A stretch of DNA of 64,000 nucleotides, taken from assembly GCA_017482055.1 (NCBI GenBank), contig JAFUOH010000001.1, positions 218,815 through 282,814 of the forward strand, given 5' to 3'. A program made the position numbers and the translations under genes. The DNA is from Clostridia bacterium. GTDB lineage: Bacteria; Bacillota; Clostridia; Oscillospirales; CAG-272. Below are positions 34,914-42,365 of this stretch, in pieces. The notes beneath the pieces are model-generated. The model had not been told where the DNA came from. It searched no databases and saw only the letters and a list, made by a program, of their open reading frames with translations. Each line of letters opens with the position of its first letter. The stretch's first letter is position 1.

Positions 34914-37478
34914 CTACCCTCCAATATATTCCCTTATCTGACGTTCCGCTTCCTCTACCTCGGCGCGCAGACCGTTTGCACTGACGCGTATCGCGCCGCT
35001 GCCGAGGATTATGAGCTGCTCCTGACCGTCAGAGGTGGCGACACGGACTCGGTGGGTTTTGGCAAGCTCGTGGGACGCGCGTTCGATGTAGGTGTCGGCG
35101 GTCTCGGCTTCCTTGGTGTACACCACCGTGATACCGGCGTGCTTCTCCACCTCGCCGGGATTGCGCTTGACCTTGTACGCATCGAACACTATTATTATAT
35201 CACAGTTGCGCAGTCCTCTGTAGTTGCAAATTCTATTGATAAGTTCCCCCCGCGCAAGATCCAGGCTCTTCTCGGAAAGTGCACGCAGATCGTCCCAGGC
35301 ATAGATGATGTTGTAGCCGTCAATGAGCAGATATTCCGAACCGCTGTAAAGAGACGGTCCGCTGCTGTGAGGTCTCGGTTTTTTCTGCGGTACCGCCGAC
35401 TTTACTTTCGGTTCGTTGAAATTGCGCTTTTTTATGGGACCATAGGTCTTTTCGAATATACGCATCAGCTCCTCGTTGTCGGCGACGATGCGCATATATC
35501 TTTGTACGCGGGTCTCAACCTCTTCCTCGTCGGGTGTATCAAGCTCCACGCCGCTGTCAAGATGCTTGTAGCTCGGTACATCGTCCCACTTTACCACAAA
35601 TCCCGCGCCGTGGTCGCAGAATACCGAATCGGCGGTATTTTCCACATCGCGGTCGGCATCGTAGCCGCTCTCGGCGATGACTGTTTCGGCATCTTTGCAT
35701 TCCTCATAGCCCCGCAGGGAGGTGAACAGCTTGCCGCTGCCCTTGGTGTACCCCACAAGCTCGCGGTGATAGCCGCGCATTTTTGCGACGGGTGCGCTTC
35801 CTGCAAGCACCATACCGTCGGTGAATGTTTCGGGATCGCCGAATCTGCCGCCCATCTGCGTAATATCTGTCATGGCGCGTCCGATACTTTCGGCGGGCAC
35901 CTCCAGCCTGAAATCATACCACGGCTCAAGCAGTACGCATTCCGCAGAGCGCAACCCCTGTCTGACAGCGCGCCATGTGGCTTGCCGAAAGTCTCCTCCC
36001 TCGGTATGTTTGGCATGTGCCCTACCCGCGATAAGTGTGATCTTTACATCGGTGATCGGGGAGCCTGTCAAGGCGCCGATATGCGTTTTTTCGTAAAGGT
36101 GGGACAGCACCAGCCGCTTGTAGTTGCCCTCCAATGCGCATTCTCCGTCCACAGCAAAGCGGATGCCTTCACCGCGGGGGAGCGGTTCAAGCAATAGCTG
36201 CACCTCCGCATAATGGCGGAGCGGCTCGTAATGTCCGATGCCGACCGTCGCCGAGCGGATTGTCTCGCGGTAGGCGATGCTGCCGTCGCTGAAGGTCACG
36301 TCCATGCCGAAGCGCTCTTTTATGATGCGGGTCAGCACCTCAAGCTGCACCTCGCCCATGATGCCGAAATATATCTCACCGCGCCGCTCATTGTAGATTA
36401 TATGCAGTGCGGGCTCTTCCTCCTCAAGACGGCGGAATTTCATCAATGCCGTGTGTATGTCAATCCCTCCGGGCAGATCCACGCGGTAGGACAGCACAGG
36501 TTCAAGATGCGCCGCGCCCGAATCCTTTTCAAAGCCGAAGCCCTGTCCCGGGTATGCGCCCGACACGCCTGTCAGCGCGCAGATCGTGCCTGCCGTAACC
36601 TCATTTACCGTTTTGAACTTTTCGCCCGAATAAATGCGTATTTGGTTGATCTTTTCGGAAAAGGGTGTACCATCGGGGCTTGTGCCGGATATGGTGTCCT
36701 TGACTTTCAGTACACCGCCTGTTAGCTTTATGTGAACGACCTTGTCGCTTTTATCCTGCGTGATCTTATATACCTTGGCGCCGAAATCGTTGCCGTATTC
36801 GGGAATACTCACATATTTCGTGAGACCGTCAAGCAGCAGATTTATACCGTCGCCCTTGAGCGCCGAGCCGAAAAAGCAGGGGAACAGCCGACGCGCACCA
36901 ACTGCGTTTTGTATATCCTCGTTTTTGAATTTCTCACCCGAAACATAGCTCTCCATAAGCGTCTCGTCGCACATGGCAAGCTCGTCCGAAAAGCTCTCGA
37001 GCGTCATTGCGCAGAAATCCACACATCCGTCGCCGAGCTTATACTTTAGCTCCTCCATCAGCTCACGGTGGGCAAGGGCGGTGATATCCATCTTATTTAT
37101 GAATATCACTGTGGGGATATGATAGCTCTCAAGCAGCCGCCACAGCGTTACGGTGTGGCTCTGCACGCCGTCGGTTCCGCTTATGACCAGTACCGCGCAG
37201 TCGATGACTCGCAAAACACGTTCGGTCTCGGGGGAAAAATCCACATGTCCCGGTGTGTCGAGCAAAGTAAACTCGATATCGCCGCAGGTGAAATTTGCAC
37301 CGCTTGAAAAAATGGTGATCCCTCGGTCGCGCTCAATCTCGTTTGTGTCAAGGTGGGAATCGCCCTTGTTTACGCTTCCGAGCTTATGAAGTATACCTGT
37401 TTTGTATAGTATCGCTTCGGACAATGTGGTTTTGCCCGAGTCTACATGAGCTATTATGCCGATAGTTAGTTTTTTCAT
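34914..37478 (-). CDS. Tet(M)-like ribosome-protection GTPase fused to a Rae1/YacP-like NYN nuclease domain
   Basis: The first about 640 residues form an EF-G-like translational GTPase of the tetracycline-resistance ribosomal-protection group: G1 AHVDSGKTT (residues 10-18), switch I RGITI, G3 DTPGHVDF, G4 NKMD, then EF-G domains II-V. Residues about 715-854 form an NYN/PIN-like domain (LLIDGYNIIYAWDDLRAL, IIVFDAYKVKRNPG, KEAETADTYIERAS, VATSDGQEQLIILGSGAIR) with the acidic catalytic residues preserved (about Asp720, 766, 795, 817). It closely resembles B. subtilis Rae1 (YacP), which cuts mRNA in the ribosomal A site. Both halves would act at the A site. The gene overlaps the upstream AraC gene by four bases (ATGA) and is translationally coupled to it. 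Real tetracycline resistance is not proven. Confidence 0.88.
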   Translation of the reverse strand: MKKLTIGIIAHVDSGKTTLSEAILYKTGILHKLGSVNKGDSHLDTNEIERDRGITIFSSGANFTCGDIEFTLLDTPGHVDFSPETERVLRVIDCAVLVISGTDGVQSHTVTLWRLLESYHIPTVIFINKMDITALAHRELMEELKYKLGDGCVDFCAMTLESFSDELAMCDETLMESYVSGEKFKNEDIQNAVGARRLFPCFFGSALKGDGINLLLDGLTKYVSIPEYGNDFGAKVYKITQDKSDKVVHIKLTGGVLKVKDTISGTSPDGTPFSEKINQIRIYSGEKFKTVNEVTAGTICALTGVSGAYPGQGFGFEKDSGAAHLEPVLSYRVDLPGGIDIHTALMKFRRLEEEEPALHIIYNERRGEIYFGIMGEVQLEVLTRIIKERFGMDVTFSDGSIAYRETIRSATVGIGHYEPLRHYAEVQLLLEPLPRGEGIRFAVDGECALEGNYKRLVLSHLYEKTHIGALTGSPITDVKITLIAGRAHAKHTEGGDFRQATWRAVRQGLRSAECVLLEPWYDFRLEVPAESIGRAMTDITQMGGRFGDPETFTDGMVLAGSAPVAKMRGYHRELVGYTKGSGKLFTSLRGYEECKDAETVIAESGYDADRDVENTADSVFCDHGAGFVVKWDDVPSYKHLDSGVELDTPDEEEVETRVQRYMRIVADNEELMRIFEKTYGPIKKRNFNEPKVKSAVPQKKPRPHSSGPSLYSGSEYLLIDGYNIIYAWDDLRALSEKSLDLARGELINRICNYRGLRNCDIIIVFDAYKVKRNPGEVEKHAGITVVYTKEAETADTYIERASHELAKTHRVRVATSDGQEQLIILGSGAIRVSANGLRAEVEEAERQIREYIGG

Positions 37479-38293
37479 CGCTCTCCCTCGCTTTGACCTG
37501 CCATACGGCGGTATTCGGTGGGAGTAAGACCCGTTTCCGACTTGAATGTCTCACGAAAATACGCTGCTGAGTTGAAGCCATTTTTGCCGGCGACCTCGTC
37601 GATGGTCAATCCTGCGATGCGCAGATCGGCGGCGGCGCGCTCGATTCGAAGGGCGTTGCGGTATTTTATAGGTGTGGTGCCGAGCTCGTCGCGAAACAGA
37701 TGATAAAGCCGCGACTCGCTGACGTGACAGACCGCCGCGAGCTTGTCAATAGCAAAATCCTCGGCGTGGTGTGTATCTATATACTTGGTAGCCGTTACTA
37801 CCGCTGAGCTGTATTTAGGCGTGTCGGCATATTTGAGAATAGGCAGAATATCTGCGTATAGGCTGTAGTAAATACCCAGCGCACGGATCATATTGACCCG
37901 TTCTTCCGTGGAAAACAGTGCGTGTATCTCACCGATGCGTTCGCCGACTTTATCTATACCGTGTATATCAACAAGCTGGAGTGCGAAGCTGCTCGCGGAG
38001 TCGGAGATATCCACCTTTTTTGAGATAATGCGCAGACTGTAGTATTCGATCTCGGGCGCGCCGCGCCAGACCGCACTGTAACGTATCCCCTCGGGGATAA
38101 ACAGCAGCTCACCCTCTCCCACATGAATGCTTTTGGACAGAGAGCTTATGGTTACGCTGCCTTTGACGACATAAACAAAGGTAGAGTTTTTCTGCCCCAT
38201 TCCCGCGTCAAAATATTGCGGACGGTCAAAGTGCATCCGTCCGATATTTAGCTCTGTCATGCAGAGCTTCTTCTTATATATGCAGTTATTCAT
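37475..38293 (-). CDS. AraC family transcriptional regulator coupled to the GTPase-nuclease gene
   Basis: A 272-residue protein with N-terminal cupin domain (TFVYVVKGSVTISSLSKSIH, GEGELLFIPEGIRYSA) and C-terminal AraC DNA-binding domain (AIDKLAAVCHVSESRLYHLF; IDEVAGKNGFNSAAYFRETF; GLTPTEYRRM). The ATG at 38293 has GGAG six bases upstream; in-frame codons up to 38365 lie in the promoter and are excluded. It heads an operon with the GTPase gene, which points to a self-regulated unit, perhaps responding to a compound that affects ribosomes. That link is inference. Confidence 0.85.
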   Translation of the reverse strand: MNNCIYKKKLCMTELNIGRMHFDRPQYFDAGMGQKNSTFVYVVKGSVTISSLSKSIHVGEGELLFIPEGIRYSAVWRGAPEIEYYSLRIISKKVDISDSASSFALQLVDIHGIDKVGERIGEIHALFSTEERVNMIRALGIYYSLYADILPILKYADTPKYSSAVVTATKYIDTHHAEDFAIDKLAAVCHVSESRLYHLFRDELGTTPIKYRNALRIERAAADLRIAGLTIDEVAGKNGFNSAAYFRETFKSETGLTPTEYRRMAGQSEGER

Positions 38294-38336
38294 GTATACT
38301 CCGTTAAAATTCAGCAGAATTGTTGCGTTAATTGAC

Positions 38337-38365
38337 ATTATAGCATATTTACAACCTTGTGTCAA
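38337..38365 (-). promoter_or_regulatory. Promoter of the AraC-GTPase operon
   Basis: On the minus strand, TTGACA (38360-38365) and TATAAT (38337-38342) are spaced by 17 bases: a near-perfect sigma-A promoter. Confidence 0.85.
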
Positions 38366-38588
38366 TATGGTACAATTAAATTGTATGTGGGCGTTGCCAC
38401 ACGCCCTGTGTTACGTGCCGTCATTTGGGCGGTGCAGGGCGGGGGAACAATCTGCTCTCAGATGCCGATCCGAAGCTTCCCACAATGCTCTCTTACTTGG
38501 CTCGGCTTGATTCCTTGTCATACGGAAAGATTGAATTCAATTTTTGCGAAATAACATGATCCTAAGAAATAAAAAGGAGAACCACACT
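38366..38588. other. Intergenic region before the quinone oxidoreductase operon
   Basis: The left part is GC-rich and can fold into hairpins (GGGCGT/ACGCCC near 38390-38407; GCCCTG/CAGGGC from about 38405 to 38441). The right part is AT-rich and holds the AAAGGAGA ribosome binding site of 38589. I cannot place a confident plus-strand promoter, and short frames here do not look coding. Confidence 0.4.
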
Positions 38589-39572
38589 ATGAAAGCCATA
38601 CTTATAAACCCCGATAAGTCGCTCACCTGGAGCGAGGTGTCGGATCCGATCGTCGGCGACGAGGATGTGCTCGTTGAAATACACTGCGCTGCGCTCAACC
38701 GTGCCGATCTTATGCAGCGTGAGGGAGATTATCCGCCGCCTCCCGGCTGTCCCGAGTGGATGGGACTTGAGATCGCGGGAAAGATCGTTGAGATCGGTAA
38801 GACGGCGGCAGAAAAGTCTGACTGGAAGCTCGGAGATGAGGTCTGCGCACTGCTTGGCGGCGGCGGTTACGCCGAATATGTAAACGTCAAGTATGATATG
38901 CTCATGCCCGTACCGAAGGGACGCACACTCATTGAGGCTTCCGCTATGCCCGAAGCATATGCCACCGCGTATCTGAATCTTTTCATAGAAGGTAAGGCTA
39001 AAGCGGGGGACACACTGCTCATGCACGCGGGTGCAAGCGGTCTTGCGTCGGTAGTCATCCCTATGGCGAAGGCGTTCGGTCTGCGCGTTATCACCACCGT
39101 ACTGTCAGAAGAAATTGCCGAGAAGATAAAGCCCCTGGGTGCGGACGTTGTTGTAAATACAAGAAAAGAAAATATCGCTGATGTATTAAAGGCACAGCTT
39201 GAAGCGGGTCATCCCGTGGATGTTGCCATCGACTGTCTCGGCGGTGAGATGATGGGCGGCTGTCTGCCCTATCTCTCACACGGTGCGCGCTGGATAATGA
39301 TCGCTGCGCTTGCGGGAACCAAGACCGAGATCGACCTTAAAAACATCTATGTCCGAAATGTGCGCATCATAGGCTCCACACTGCGTTCCCGTACTCCGGA
39401 ATTCAAGGCGCAGCTCCTTTCCGAGCTTGTGGAAAAGGTATGGCCCAAGGTTGAAGCGGGTATGATGAAGCCATCCATTTACAAGGTGCTTCCCATTACC
39501 GAAGCCGAAGCCGCTCATGCTATTCTGCAAAACGGCGAGAACGTTGGAAAGGTAGTTTTGCAGGTGAAATAA
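38589..39572 (+). CDS. NAD(P)H-quinone oxidoreductase-like zinc-free MDR enzyme (PIG3/QOR type)
   Basis: The 327-residue protein has the MDR catalytic domain (residues 1-130; LNRADLMQREGDYPPPPGCP, GLEIAGKIVEIG, GDEVCALLGGGGYAEYV) and a Rossmann domain (LMHAGASGLASVVIPMAKAF). The catalytic zinc cysteines and histidine of alcohol dehydrogenases are absent, as in quinone reductases of the TP53I3/PIG3 group. The ATG at 38589 follows AAAGGAGA. It starts a three-gene operon with an AroD-like enzyme (2-base gap) and an SDR, so it probably acts on an enone or quinone intermediate of a short pathway. Confidence 0.87.
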   Translation: MKAILINPDKSLTWSEVSDPIVGDEDVLVEIHCAALNRADLMQREGDYPPPPGCPEWMGLEIAGKIVEIGKTAAEKSDWKLGDEVCALLGGGGYAEYVNVKYDMLMPVPKGRTLIEASAMPEAYATAYLNLFIEGKAKAGDTLLMHAGASGLASVVIPMAKAFGLRVITTVLSEEIAEKIKPLGADVVVNTRKENIADVLKAQLEAGHPVDVAIDCLGGEMMGGCLPYLSHGARWIMIAALAGTKTEIDLKNIYVRNVRIIGSTLRSRTPEFKAQLLSELVEKVWPKVEAGMMKPSIYKVLPITEAEAAHAILQNGENVGKVVLQVK

Positions 39573-39574
39573 TT

Positions 39575-40342
39575 ATGAAGCCTACGTTTTTGCAGTACGA
39601 CAAGCCTCTTCTGTGCGCCATGATACAGTGCCGCACACCCGAGGAATGTATTGACAAGATAAGGTTGTCAATATCCGAGGGCGCGGAGGCGCTGGGTATC
39701 CAACTTTGCAAGATAAAGAGGGAATACCGAACTCCCGAAATACTAAAGGAGATATTTGCCGCTTGTAAGGGCAGACCGATATATGTGACATCATACCGTC
39801 ACGGCGAGAGTACCGGTATGAGCGATGAGGAATGCGCCGAGCTTTTGCTTATGGCTCTGGACTGCGGTGCGACGCTTATTGACGTGTTTGGCGATATGTT
39901 CGAAAAGGGTGCAAAGTATCAGCTTGCCACTGACAATGCGGCGGTGGAAAAGCAGAAGGTGCTTATTGCCGAGATACACCGTCGCGGCGGCGAGGTGCTG
40001 ATGTCCTGCCACACAAAAAGCAGTCTTACGGTGGAGGAAAATATTGAGCTCGCACGCGCACAGGTGGAGCGCGGAGCGGATGTTATCAAGATAGTGGACG
40101 AATGCAGTGATAAAGGGGAGATACCGTCGTATATCGAGTCAATACAGAGGATCACGGCGATGACCGATAAAAAGCTTCTGTTTCTTGTCAGCGGAGAGGG
40201 TCGGATCATCCGCTATATCGGCGCGAATTTCGGCGTGTGTATGTACCTTTGCGTGGCATATCACGGAGAGATTGATACTCCCGCACAGCCGCTGCTCTCA
40301 AAGCTCAAAGTCATGCGCGATAATATACTATTTGACAATTAA
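39575..40342 (+). CDS. Type I 3-dehydroquinate dehydratase-like enzyme
   Basis: The 255-residue protein is a TIM barrel of the class I AroD family. The Schiff-base lysine lies in GADVIKIV (Lys172) and the catalytic histidine in LMSCHTKSS (His146); an arginine-rich substrate loop (TSYRHGEST) is also in place. The segments differ enough from biosynthetic AroD that another substrate is likely. In an operon with a quinone-reductase-like MDR and an SDR rather than with aro genes, a catabolic role (quinate/shikimate-like or another keto-acid dehydration) is possible. Confidence 0.75.
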   Translation: MKPTFLQYDKPLLCAMIQCRTPEECIDKIRLSISEGAEALGIQLCKIKREYRTPEILKEIFAACKGRPIYVTSYRHGESTGMSDEECAELLLMALDCGATLIDVFGDMFEKGAKYQLATDNAAVEKQKVLIAEIHRRGGEVLMSCHTKSSLTVEENIELARAQVERGADVIKIVDECSDKGEIPSYIESIQRITAMTDKKLLFLVSGEGRIIRYIGANFGVCMYLCVAYHGEIDTPAQPLLSKLKVMRDNILFDN

Positions 40343-40356
40343 CGGAGGAAAAACTC

Positions 40357-41118
40357 ATGGATTTTACGGGAAAGGTTGCCGTTTCCACAGGAGCGGCATC
40401 GGGAATGGGTTTATTGTTTTCGCAGAATATTTCCGAGCTTGGCGGAAACGTGGTAATGTGCGACGTTAACGAAGCGGTGCTTTCGGAAAAGGTTGCGGAA
40501 ATCAATTCAAAGAACGGCGGACGCGCTCTCGGCGTAGTATGCGACGTGCGCGATTATGCACAGGTGTGCAATGCCCGCGACGAGGCGGTAAAGGCATTCG
40601 GACGCATTGACATCATGGCGAACTTTGCCGGCGGTACCGCAGTCAGAATGTGTAAGGTAGACAAGGAAAAGTATCCGGAATTCCCCGATGTGCCGATAGA
40701 TGTGTACGACTGGGGCATTGATGTGAACCTGAAAGGACCGTTCTACTTCGCTCATGCAGTCTTGAAGCAAATGCGTGAGCAGAACAGCGGACTTATCGTA
40801 AACATAGGCTCCATTTCGGGCGTTGACGGTGACCCTTACGGAGTGGATTACCCCACCTCCAAGGCAGGACTTATGTACGGACTTACCAAGTCTATTGCAC
40901 AGTACGGCGCGAAGTATAACATCCGTTGTGTGTGCATCTCCCCAGGACCGGTGCTCACACGCCCGGATATGGCAAATATGAAAACGCTTCTCGGACGTGC
41001 TGCCGAGCCGCAGGAGATAATCGACCTCATCTTGTTTATCGCATCGGAAAAGGGACAGTTCATCGACGGCGAAAACATCATGATCGACGGTGGCAGAGCC
41101 TGCATTAAGCGCAGTTGA
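40357..41118 (+). CDS. SDR family oxidoreductase
   Basis: The 253-residue classical short-chain dehydrogenase has the cofactor motif TGAASGMG (residues 11-18), the NAG-like ANFAGG (88-93), Ser152 in VNIGSISG and the catalytic YPTSK (Tyr165, Lys169). The Asp in VMCDVNE after beta-2 favours NAD(H). GGAGG precedes the ATG. It is the third gene of the QOR-AroD-like operon (14-base gap) and is followed by a strong terminator. Confidence 0.9.
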   Translation: MDFTGKVAVSTGAASGMGLLFSQNISELGGNVVMCDVNEAVLSEKVAEINSKNGGRALGVVCDVRDYAQVCNARDEAVKAFGRIDIMANFAGGTAVRMCKVDKEKYPEFPDVPIDVYDWGIDVNLKGPFYFAHAVLKQMREQNSGLIVNIGSISGVDGDPYGVDYPTSKAGLMYGLTKSIAQYGAKYNIRCVCISPGPVLTRPDMANMKTLLGRAAEPQEIIDLILFIASEKGQFIDGENIMIDGGRACIKRS

Positions 41119-41153
41119 GGCGGCAGATCGGCTTAAAAATCGAAAAGTATAAT

Positions 41154-41187
41154 GGGCGACACGCATTGAAATGTGTGTCGCCCAAAA
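41154..41187. terminator. Bidirectional terminator between convergent operons
   Basis: GGGCGACACGCAT (41154-41166) pairs with ATGTGTGTCGCCC (41171-41183), one wobble pair. AAAAATATT follows on the plus strand and ATTATACTTTT on the minus strand. Confidence 0.8.
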
Positions 41188-41196
41188 ATATTAAAC

Positions 41197-42243
41197 TCAG
41201 TTATTTTCCCACTTGCCGGTGGTATCGATCTCGCCTTTGGCGATGCTCATATAGTCAGTGTAGTTCTTCTTAAGAAGCTCGGGTATATTCAGCTCATATG
41301 GGCACTTCTTCATGCACTTTCCGCATCCGATGCAGTTTTCGATTTTCTTAACTTCATTCTGCCAGGAATCGGTAAGCCAGTCCTTTGACGGTGCGCGGCG
41401 TACCATGAGGGAAATGCGCGCGCATTGGTGTATCATTATACCCTGCGGACATGGCTCGCAGTAACCGCATCCACGGCAGAAATCGGTACCAAGCTCCGCT
41501 TTGTCGGATTTGATCTTTTGCAGCATCTCCGCATTAAGCGCGGGCTCATCCGTGAACAGCGACAGCCATTCGCAAAGCTCATGCTCATGCTGTATGCCCC
41601 AGATCGGTACGACGTTGTCAAACTGCGATATGTAAGCATACGCCGCGCGAAAGTCGCGGATAAGACCTCCCGCGATGGCTTTCATGGCGATAAAGCCCAC
41701 ATTGTGCTGACGGCACAATGCAGCAAGTGCCACCTCGCGCTCACCCGACAGGTAGGACAGTGGAAATTGCATGGTTTCATAAAGCCCCGATCTTACGCAG
41801 TCCTCTGCGACGCCGATCTTGTGGCAGGTGATGCCGATGTGGCGTATCATCCCTTGACGCTTTAAGTCCTCAAGGCACTCGTATACACCAGTGCCGTCGT
41901 CCGGCGCGTAGCAGGTGTCGGCACAGTGGAGCTGGTAGATATCGACATGATCCGTGCGCAGATTGCGAAGGGAGGTCTCGATCTGACGCTTTATCTCTTC
42001 CGGAGTTTTTGCGCCGGTTTTGGTAGCGATGGCTACCTTATCGTGTACATCTTCAAGCGCGATGCCGCACTTTATCTCACTGTCCGAGTAAGCGCGTGCG
42101 GTGTCGAAGAAGGTCATGCCGCCCTCAAAGGCACGGCGGACTATTTTTACAGCAGTATCGGTATCGTCACGCTGAATCGGCAGTGCGCCGAAGGCGTTCT
42201 GCGGGGTCGTGATACCGGTAGAGCCGAGAGTGATCGTTTTCAT
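41197..42243 (-). CDS. Aldo/keto reductase with C-terminal double 4Fe-4S cluster domain
   Basis: The 348-residue protein has an AKR barrel with the tetrad Asp47, Tyr52 (TARAYSDSE), Lys75 (ATKTGAK) and His106 (YQLH). It ends with two iron-sulfur segments, CRGCGYCEPCPQGI and CIGCGKCMKKCPYEL, plus a helical tail. This is the ferredoxin-like AKR group common in anaerobes, which probably couples reduction of an aldehyde or ketone to an electron chain. The ATG at 42243 follows GGAGG. It is convergent with the QOR operon and may act on related intermediates. Confidence 0.9.
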   Translation of the reverse strand: MKTITLGSTGITTPQNAFGALPIQRDDTDTAVKIVRRAFEGGMTFFDTARAYSDSEIKCGIALEDVHDKVAIATKTGAKTPEEIKRQIETSLRNLRTDHVDIYQLHCADTCYAPDDGTGVYECLEDLKRQGMIRHIGITCHKIGVAEDCVRSGLYETMQFPLSYLSGEREVALAALCRQHNVGFIAMKAIAGGLIRDFRAAYAYISQFDNVVPIWGIQHEHELCEWLSLFTDEPALNAEMLQKIKSDKAELGTDFCRGCGYCEPCPQGIMIHQCARISLMVRRAPSKDWLTDSWQNEVKKIENCIGCGKCMKKCPYELNIPELLKKNYTDYMSIAKGEIDTTGKWENN

Positions 42244-42274
42244 GGGGAGCCTCCTGCATTTATCATATAGTATT

Positions 42275-42303
42275 ATTATAGCATATTCGGAAGCGCCTGT
42301 CAA
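42275..42303 (-). promoter_or_regulatory. Promoter of the aldo/keto reductase gene
   Basis: On the minus strand, TTGACA (42298-42303) and TATAAT (42275-42280) are 17 bases apart. The -35 box abuts the terminator of the PTS operon. Confidence 0.85.
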
Positions 42304-42362
42304 CAACAAAGCCCTCTTTGCACAAAAAGCCCTCTTTGCACAAAGAAGGCTTTGTTGTTATT
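42302..42362 (-). terminator. Terminator of the PTS operon containing a direct repeat
   Basis: AACAACAAAGCC (42302-42313) and GGCTTTGTTGTT (42348-42359) form a 12-pair stem. Its loop holds two identical 17-base copies of AAAGCCCTCTTTGCACA (42308-42324 and 42326-42342), so alternative hairpins are possible. Confidence 0.75.
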
Positions 42363-42365
42363 TTG

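Noticed and set aside
34824-36197. Long open frame of 457 codons on the plus strand
   Set aside because: It is the antisense shadow of the GTPase-nuclease gene; no ribosome binding site and low-complexity translation. The same applies to the long antisense frames at 15069-16127, 18747-19649, 19716-21002, 45252-46058 and 52842-53789.
34914-37478. Straight assignment as a tetracycline-resistance gene
   Set aside because: The GTPase part is of the ribosome-protection type, but the nuclease fusion and AraC coupling differ from mobile tet genes, and resistance cannot be read from sequence alone.
38390-38480. Structured RNA in the GC-rich part of the intergenic region
   Set aside because: Short hairpins can be drawn, but I cannot match any known RNA family and there is no clear promoter or terminator around it.
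42308-42342. CRISPR-like tandem repeat
   Set aside because: Only two copies with a one-base spacer, located inside a terminator hairpin; no array and no cas gene.
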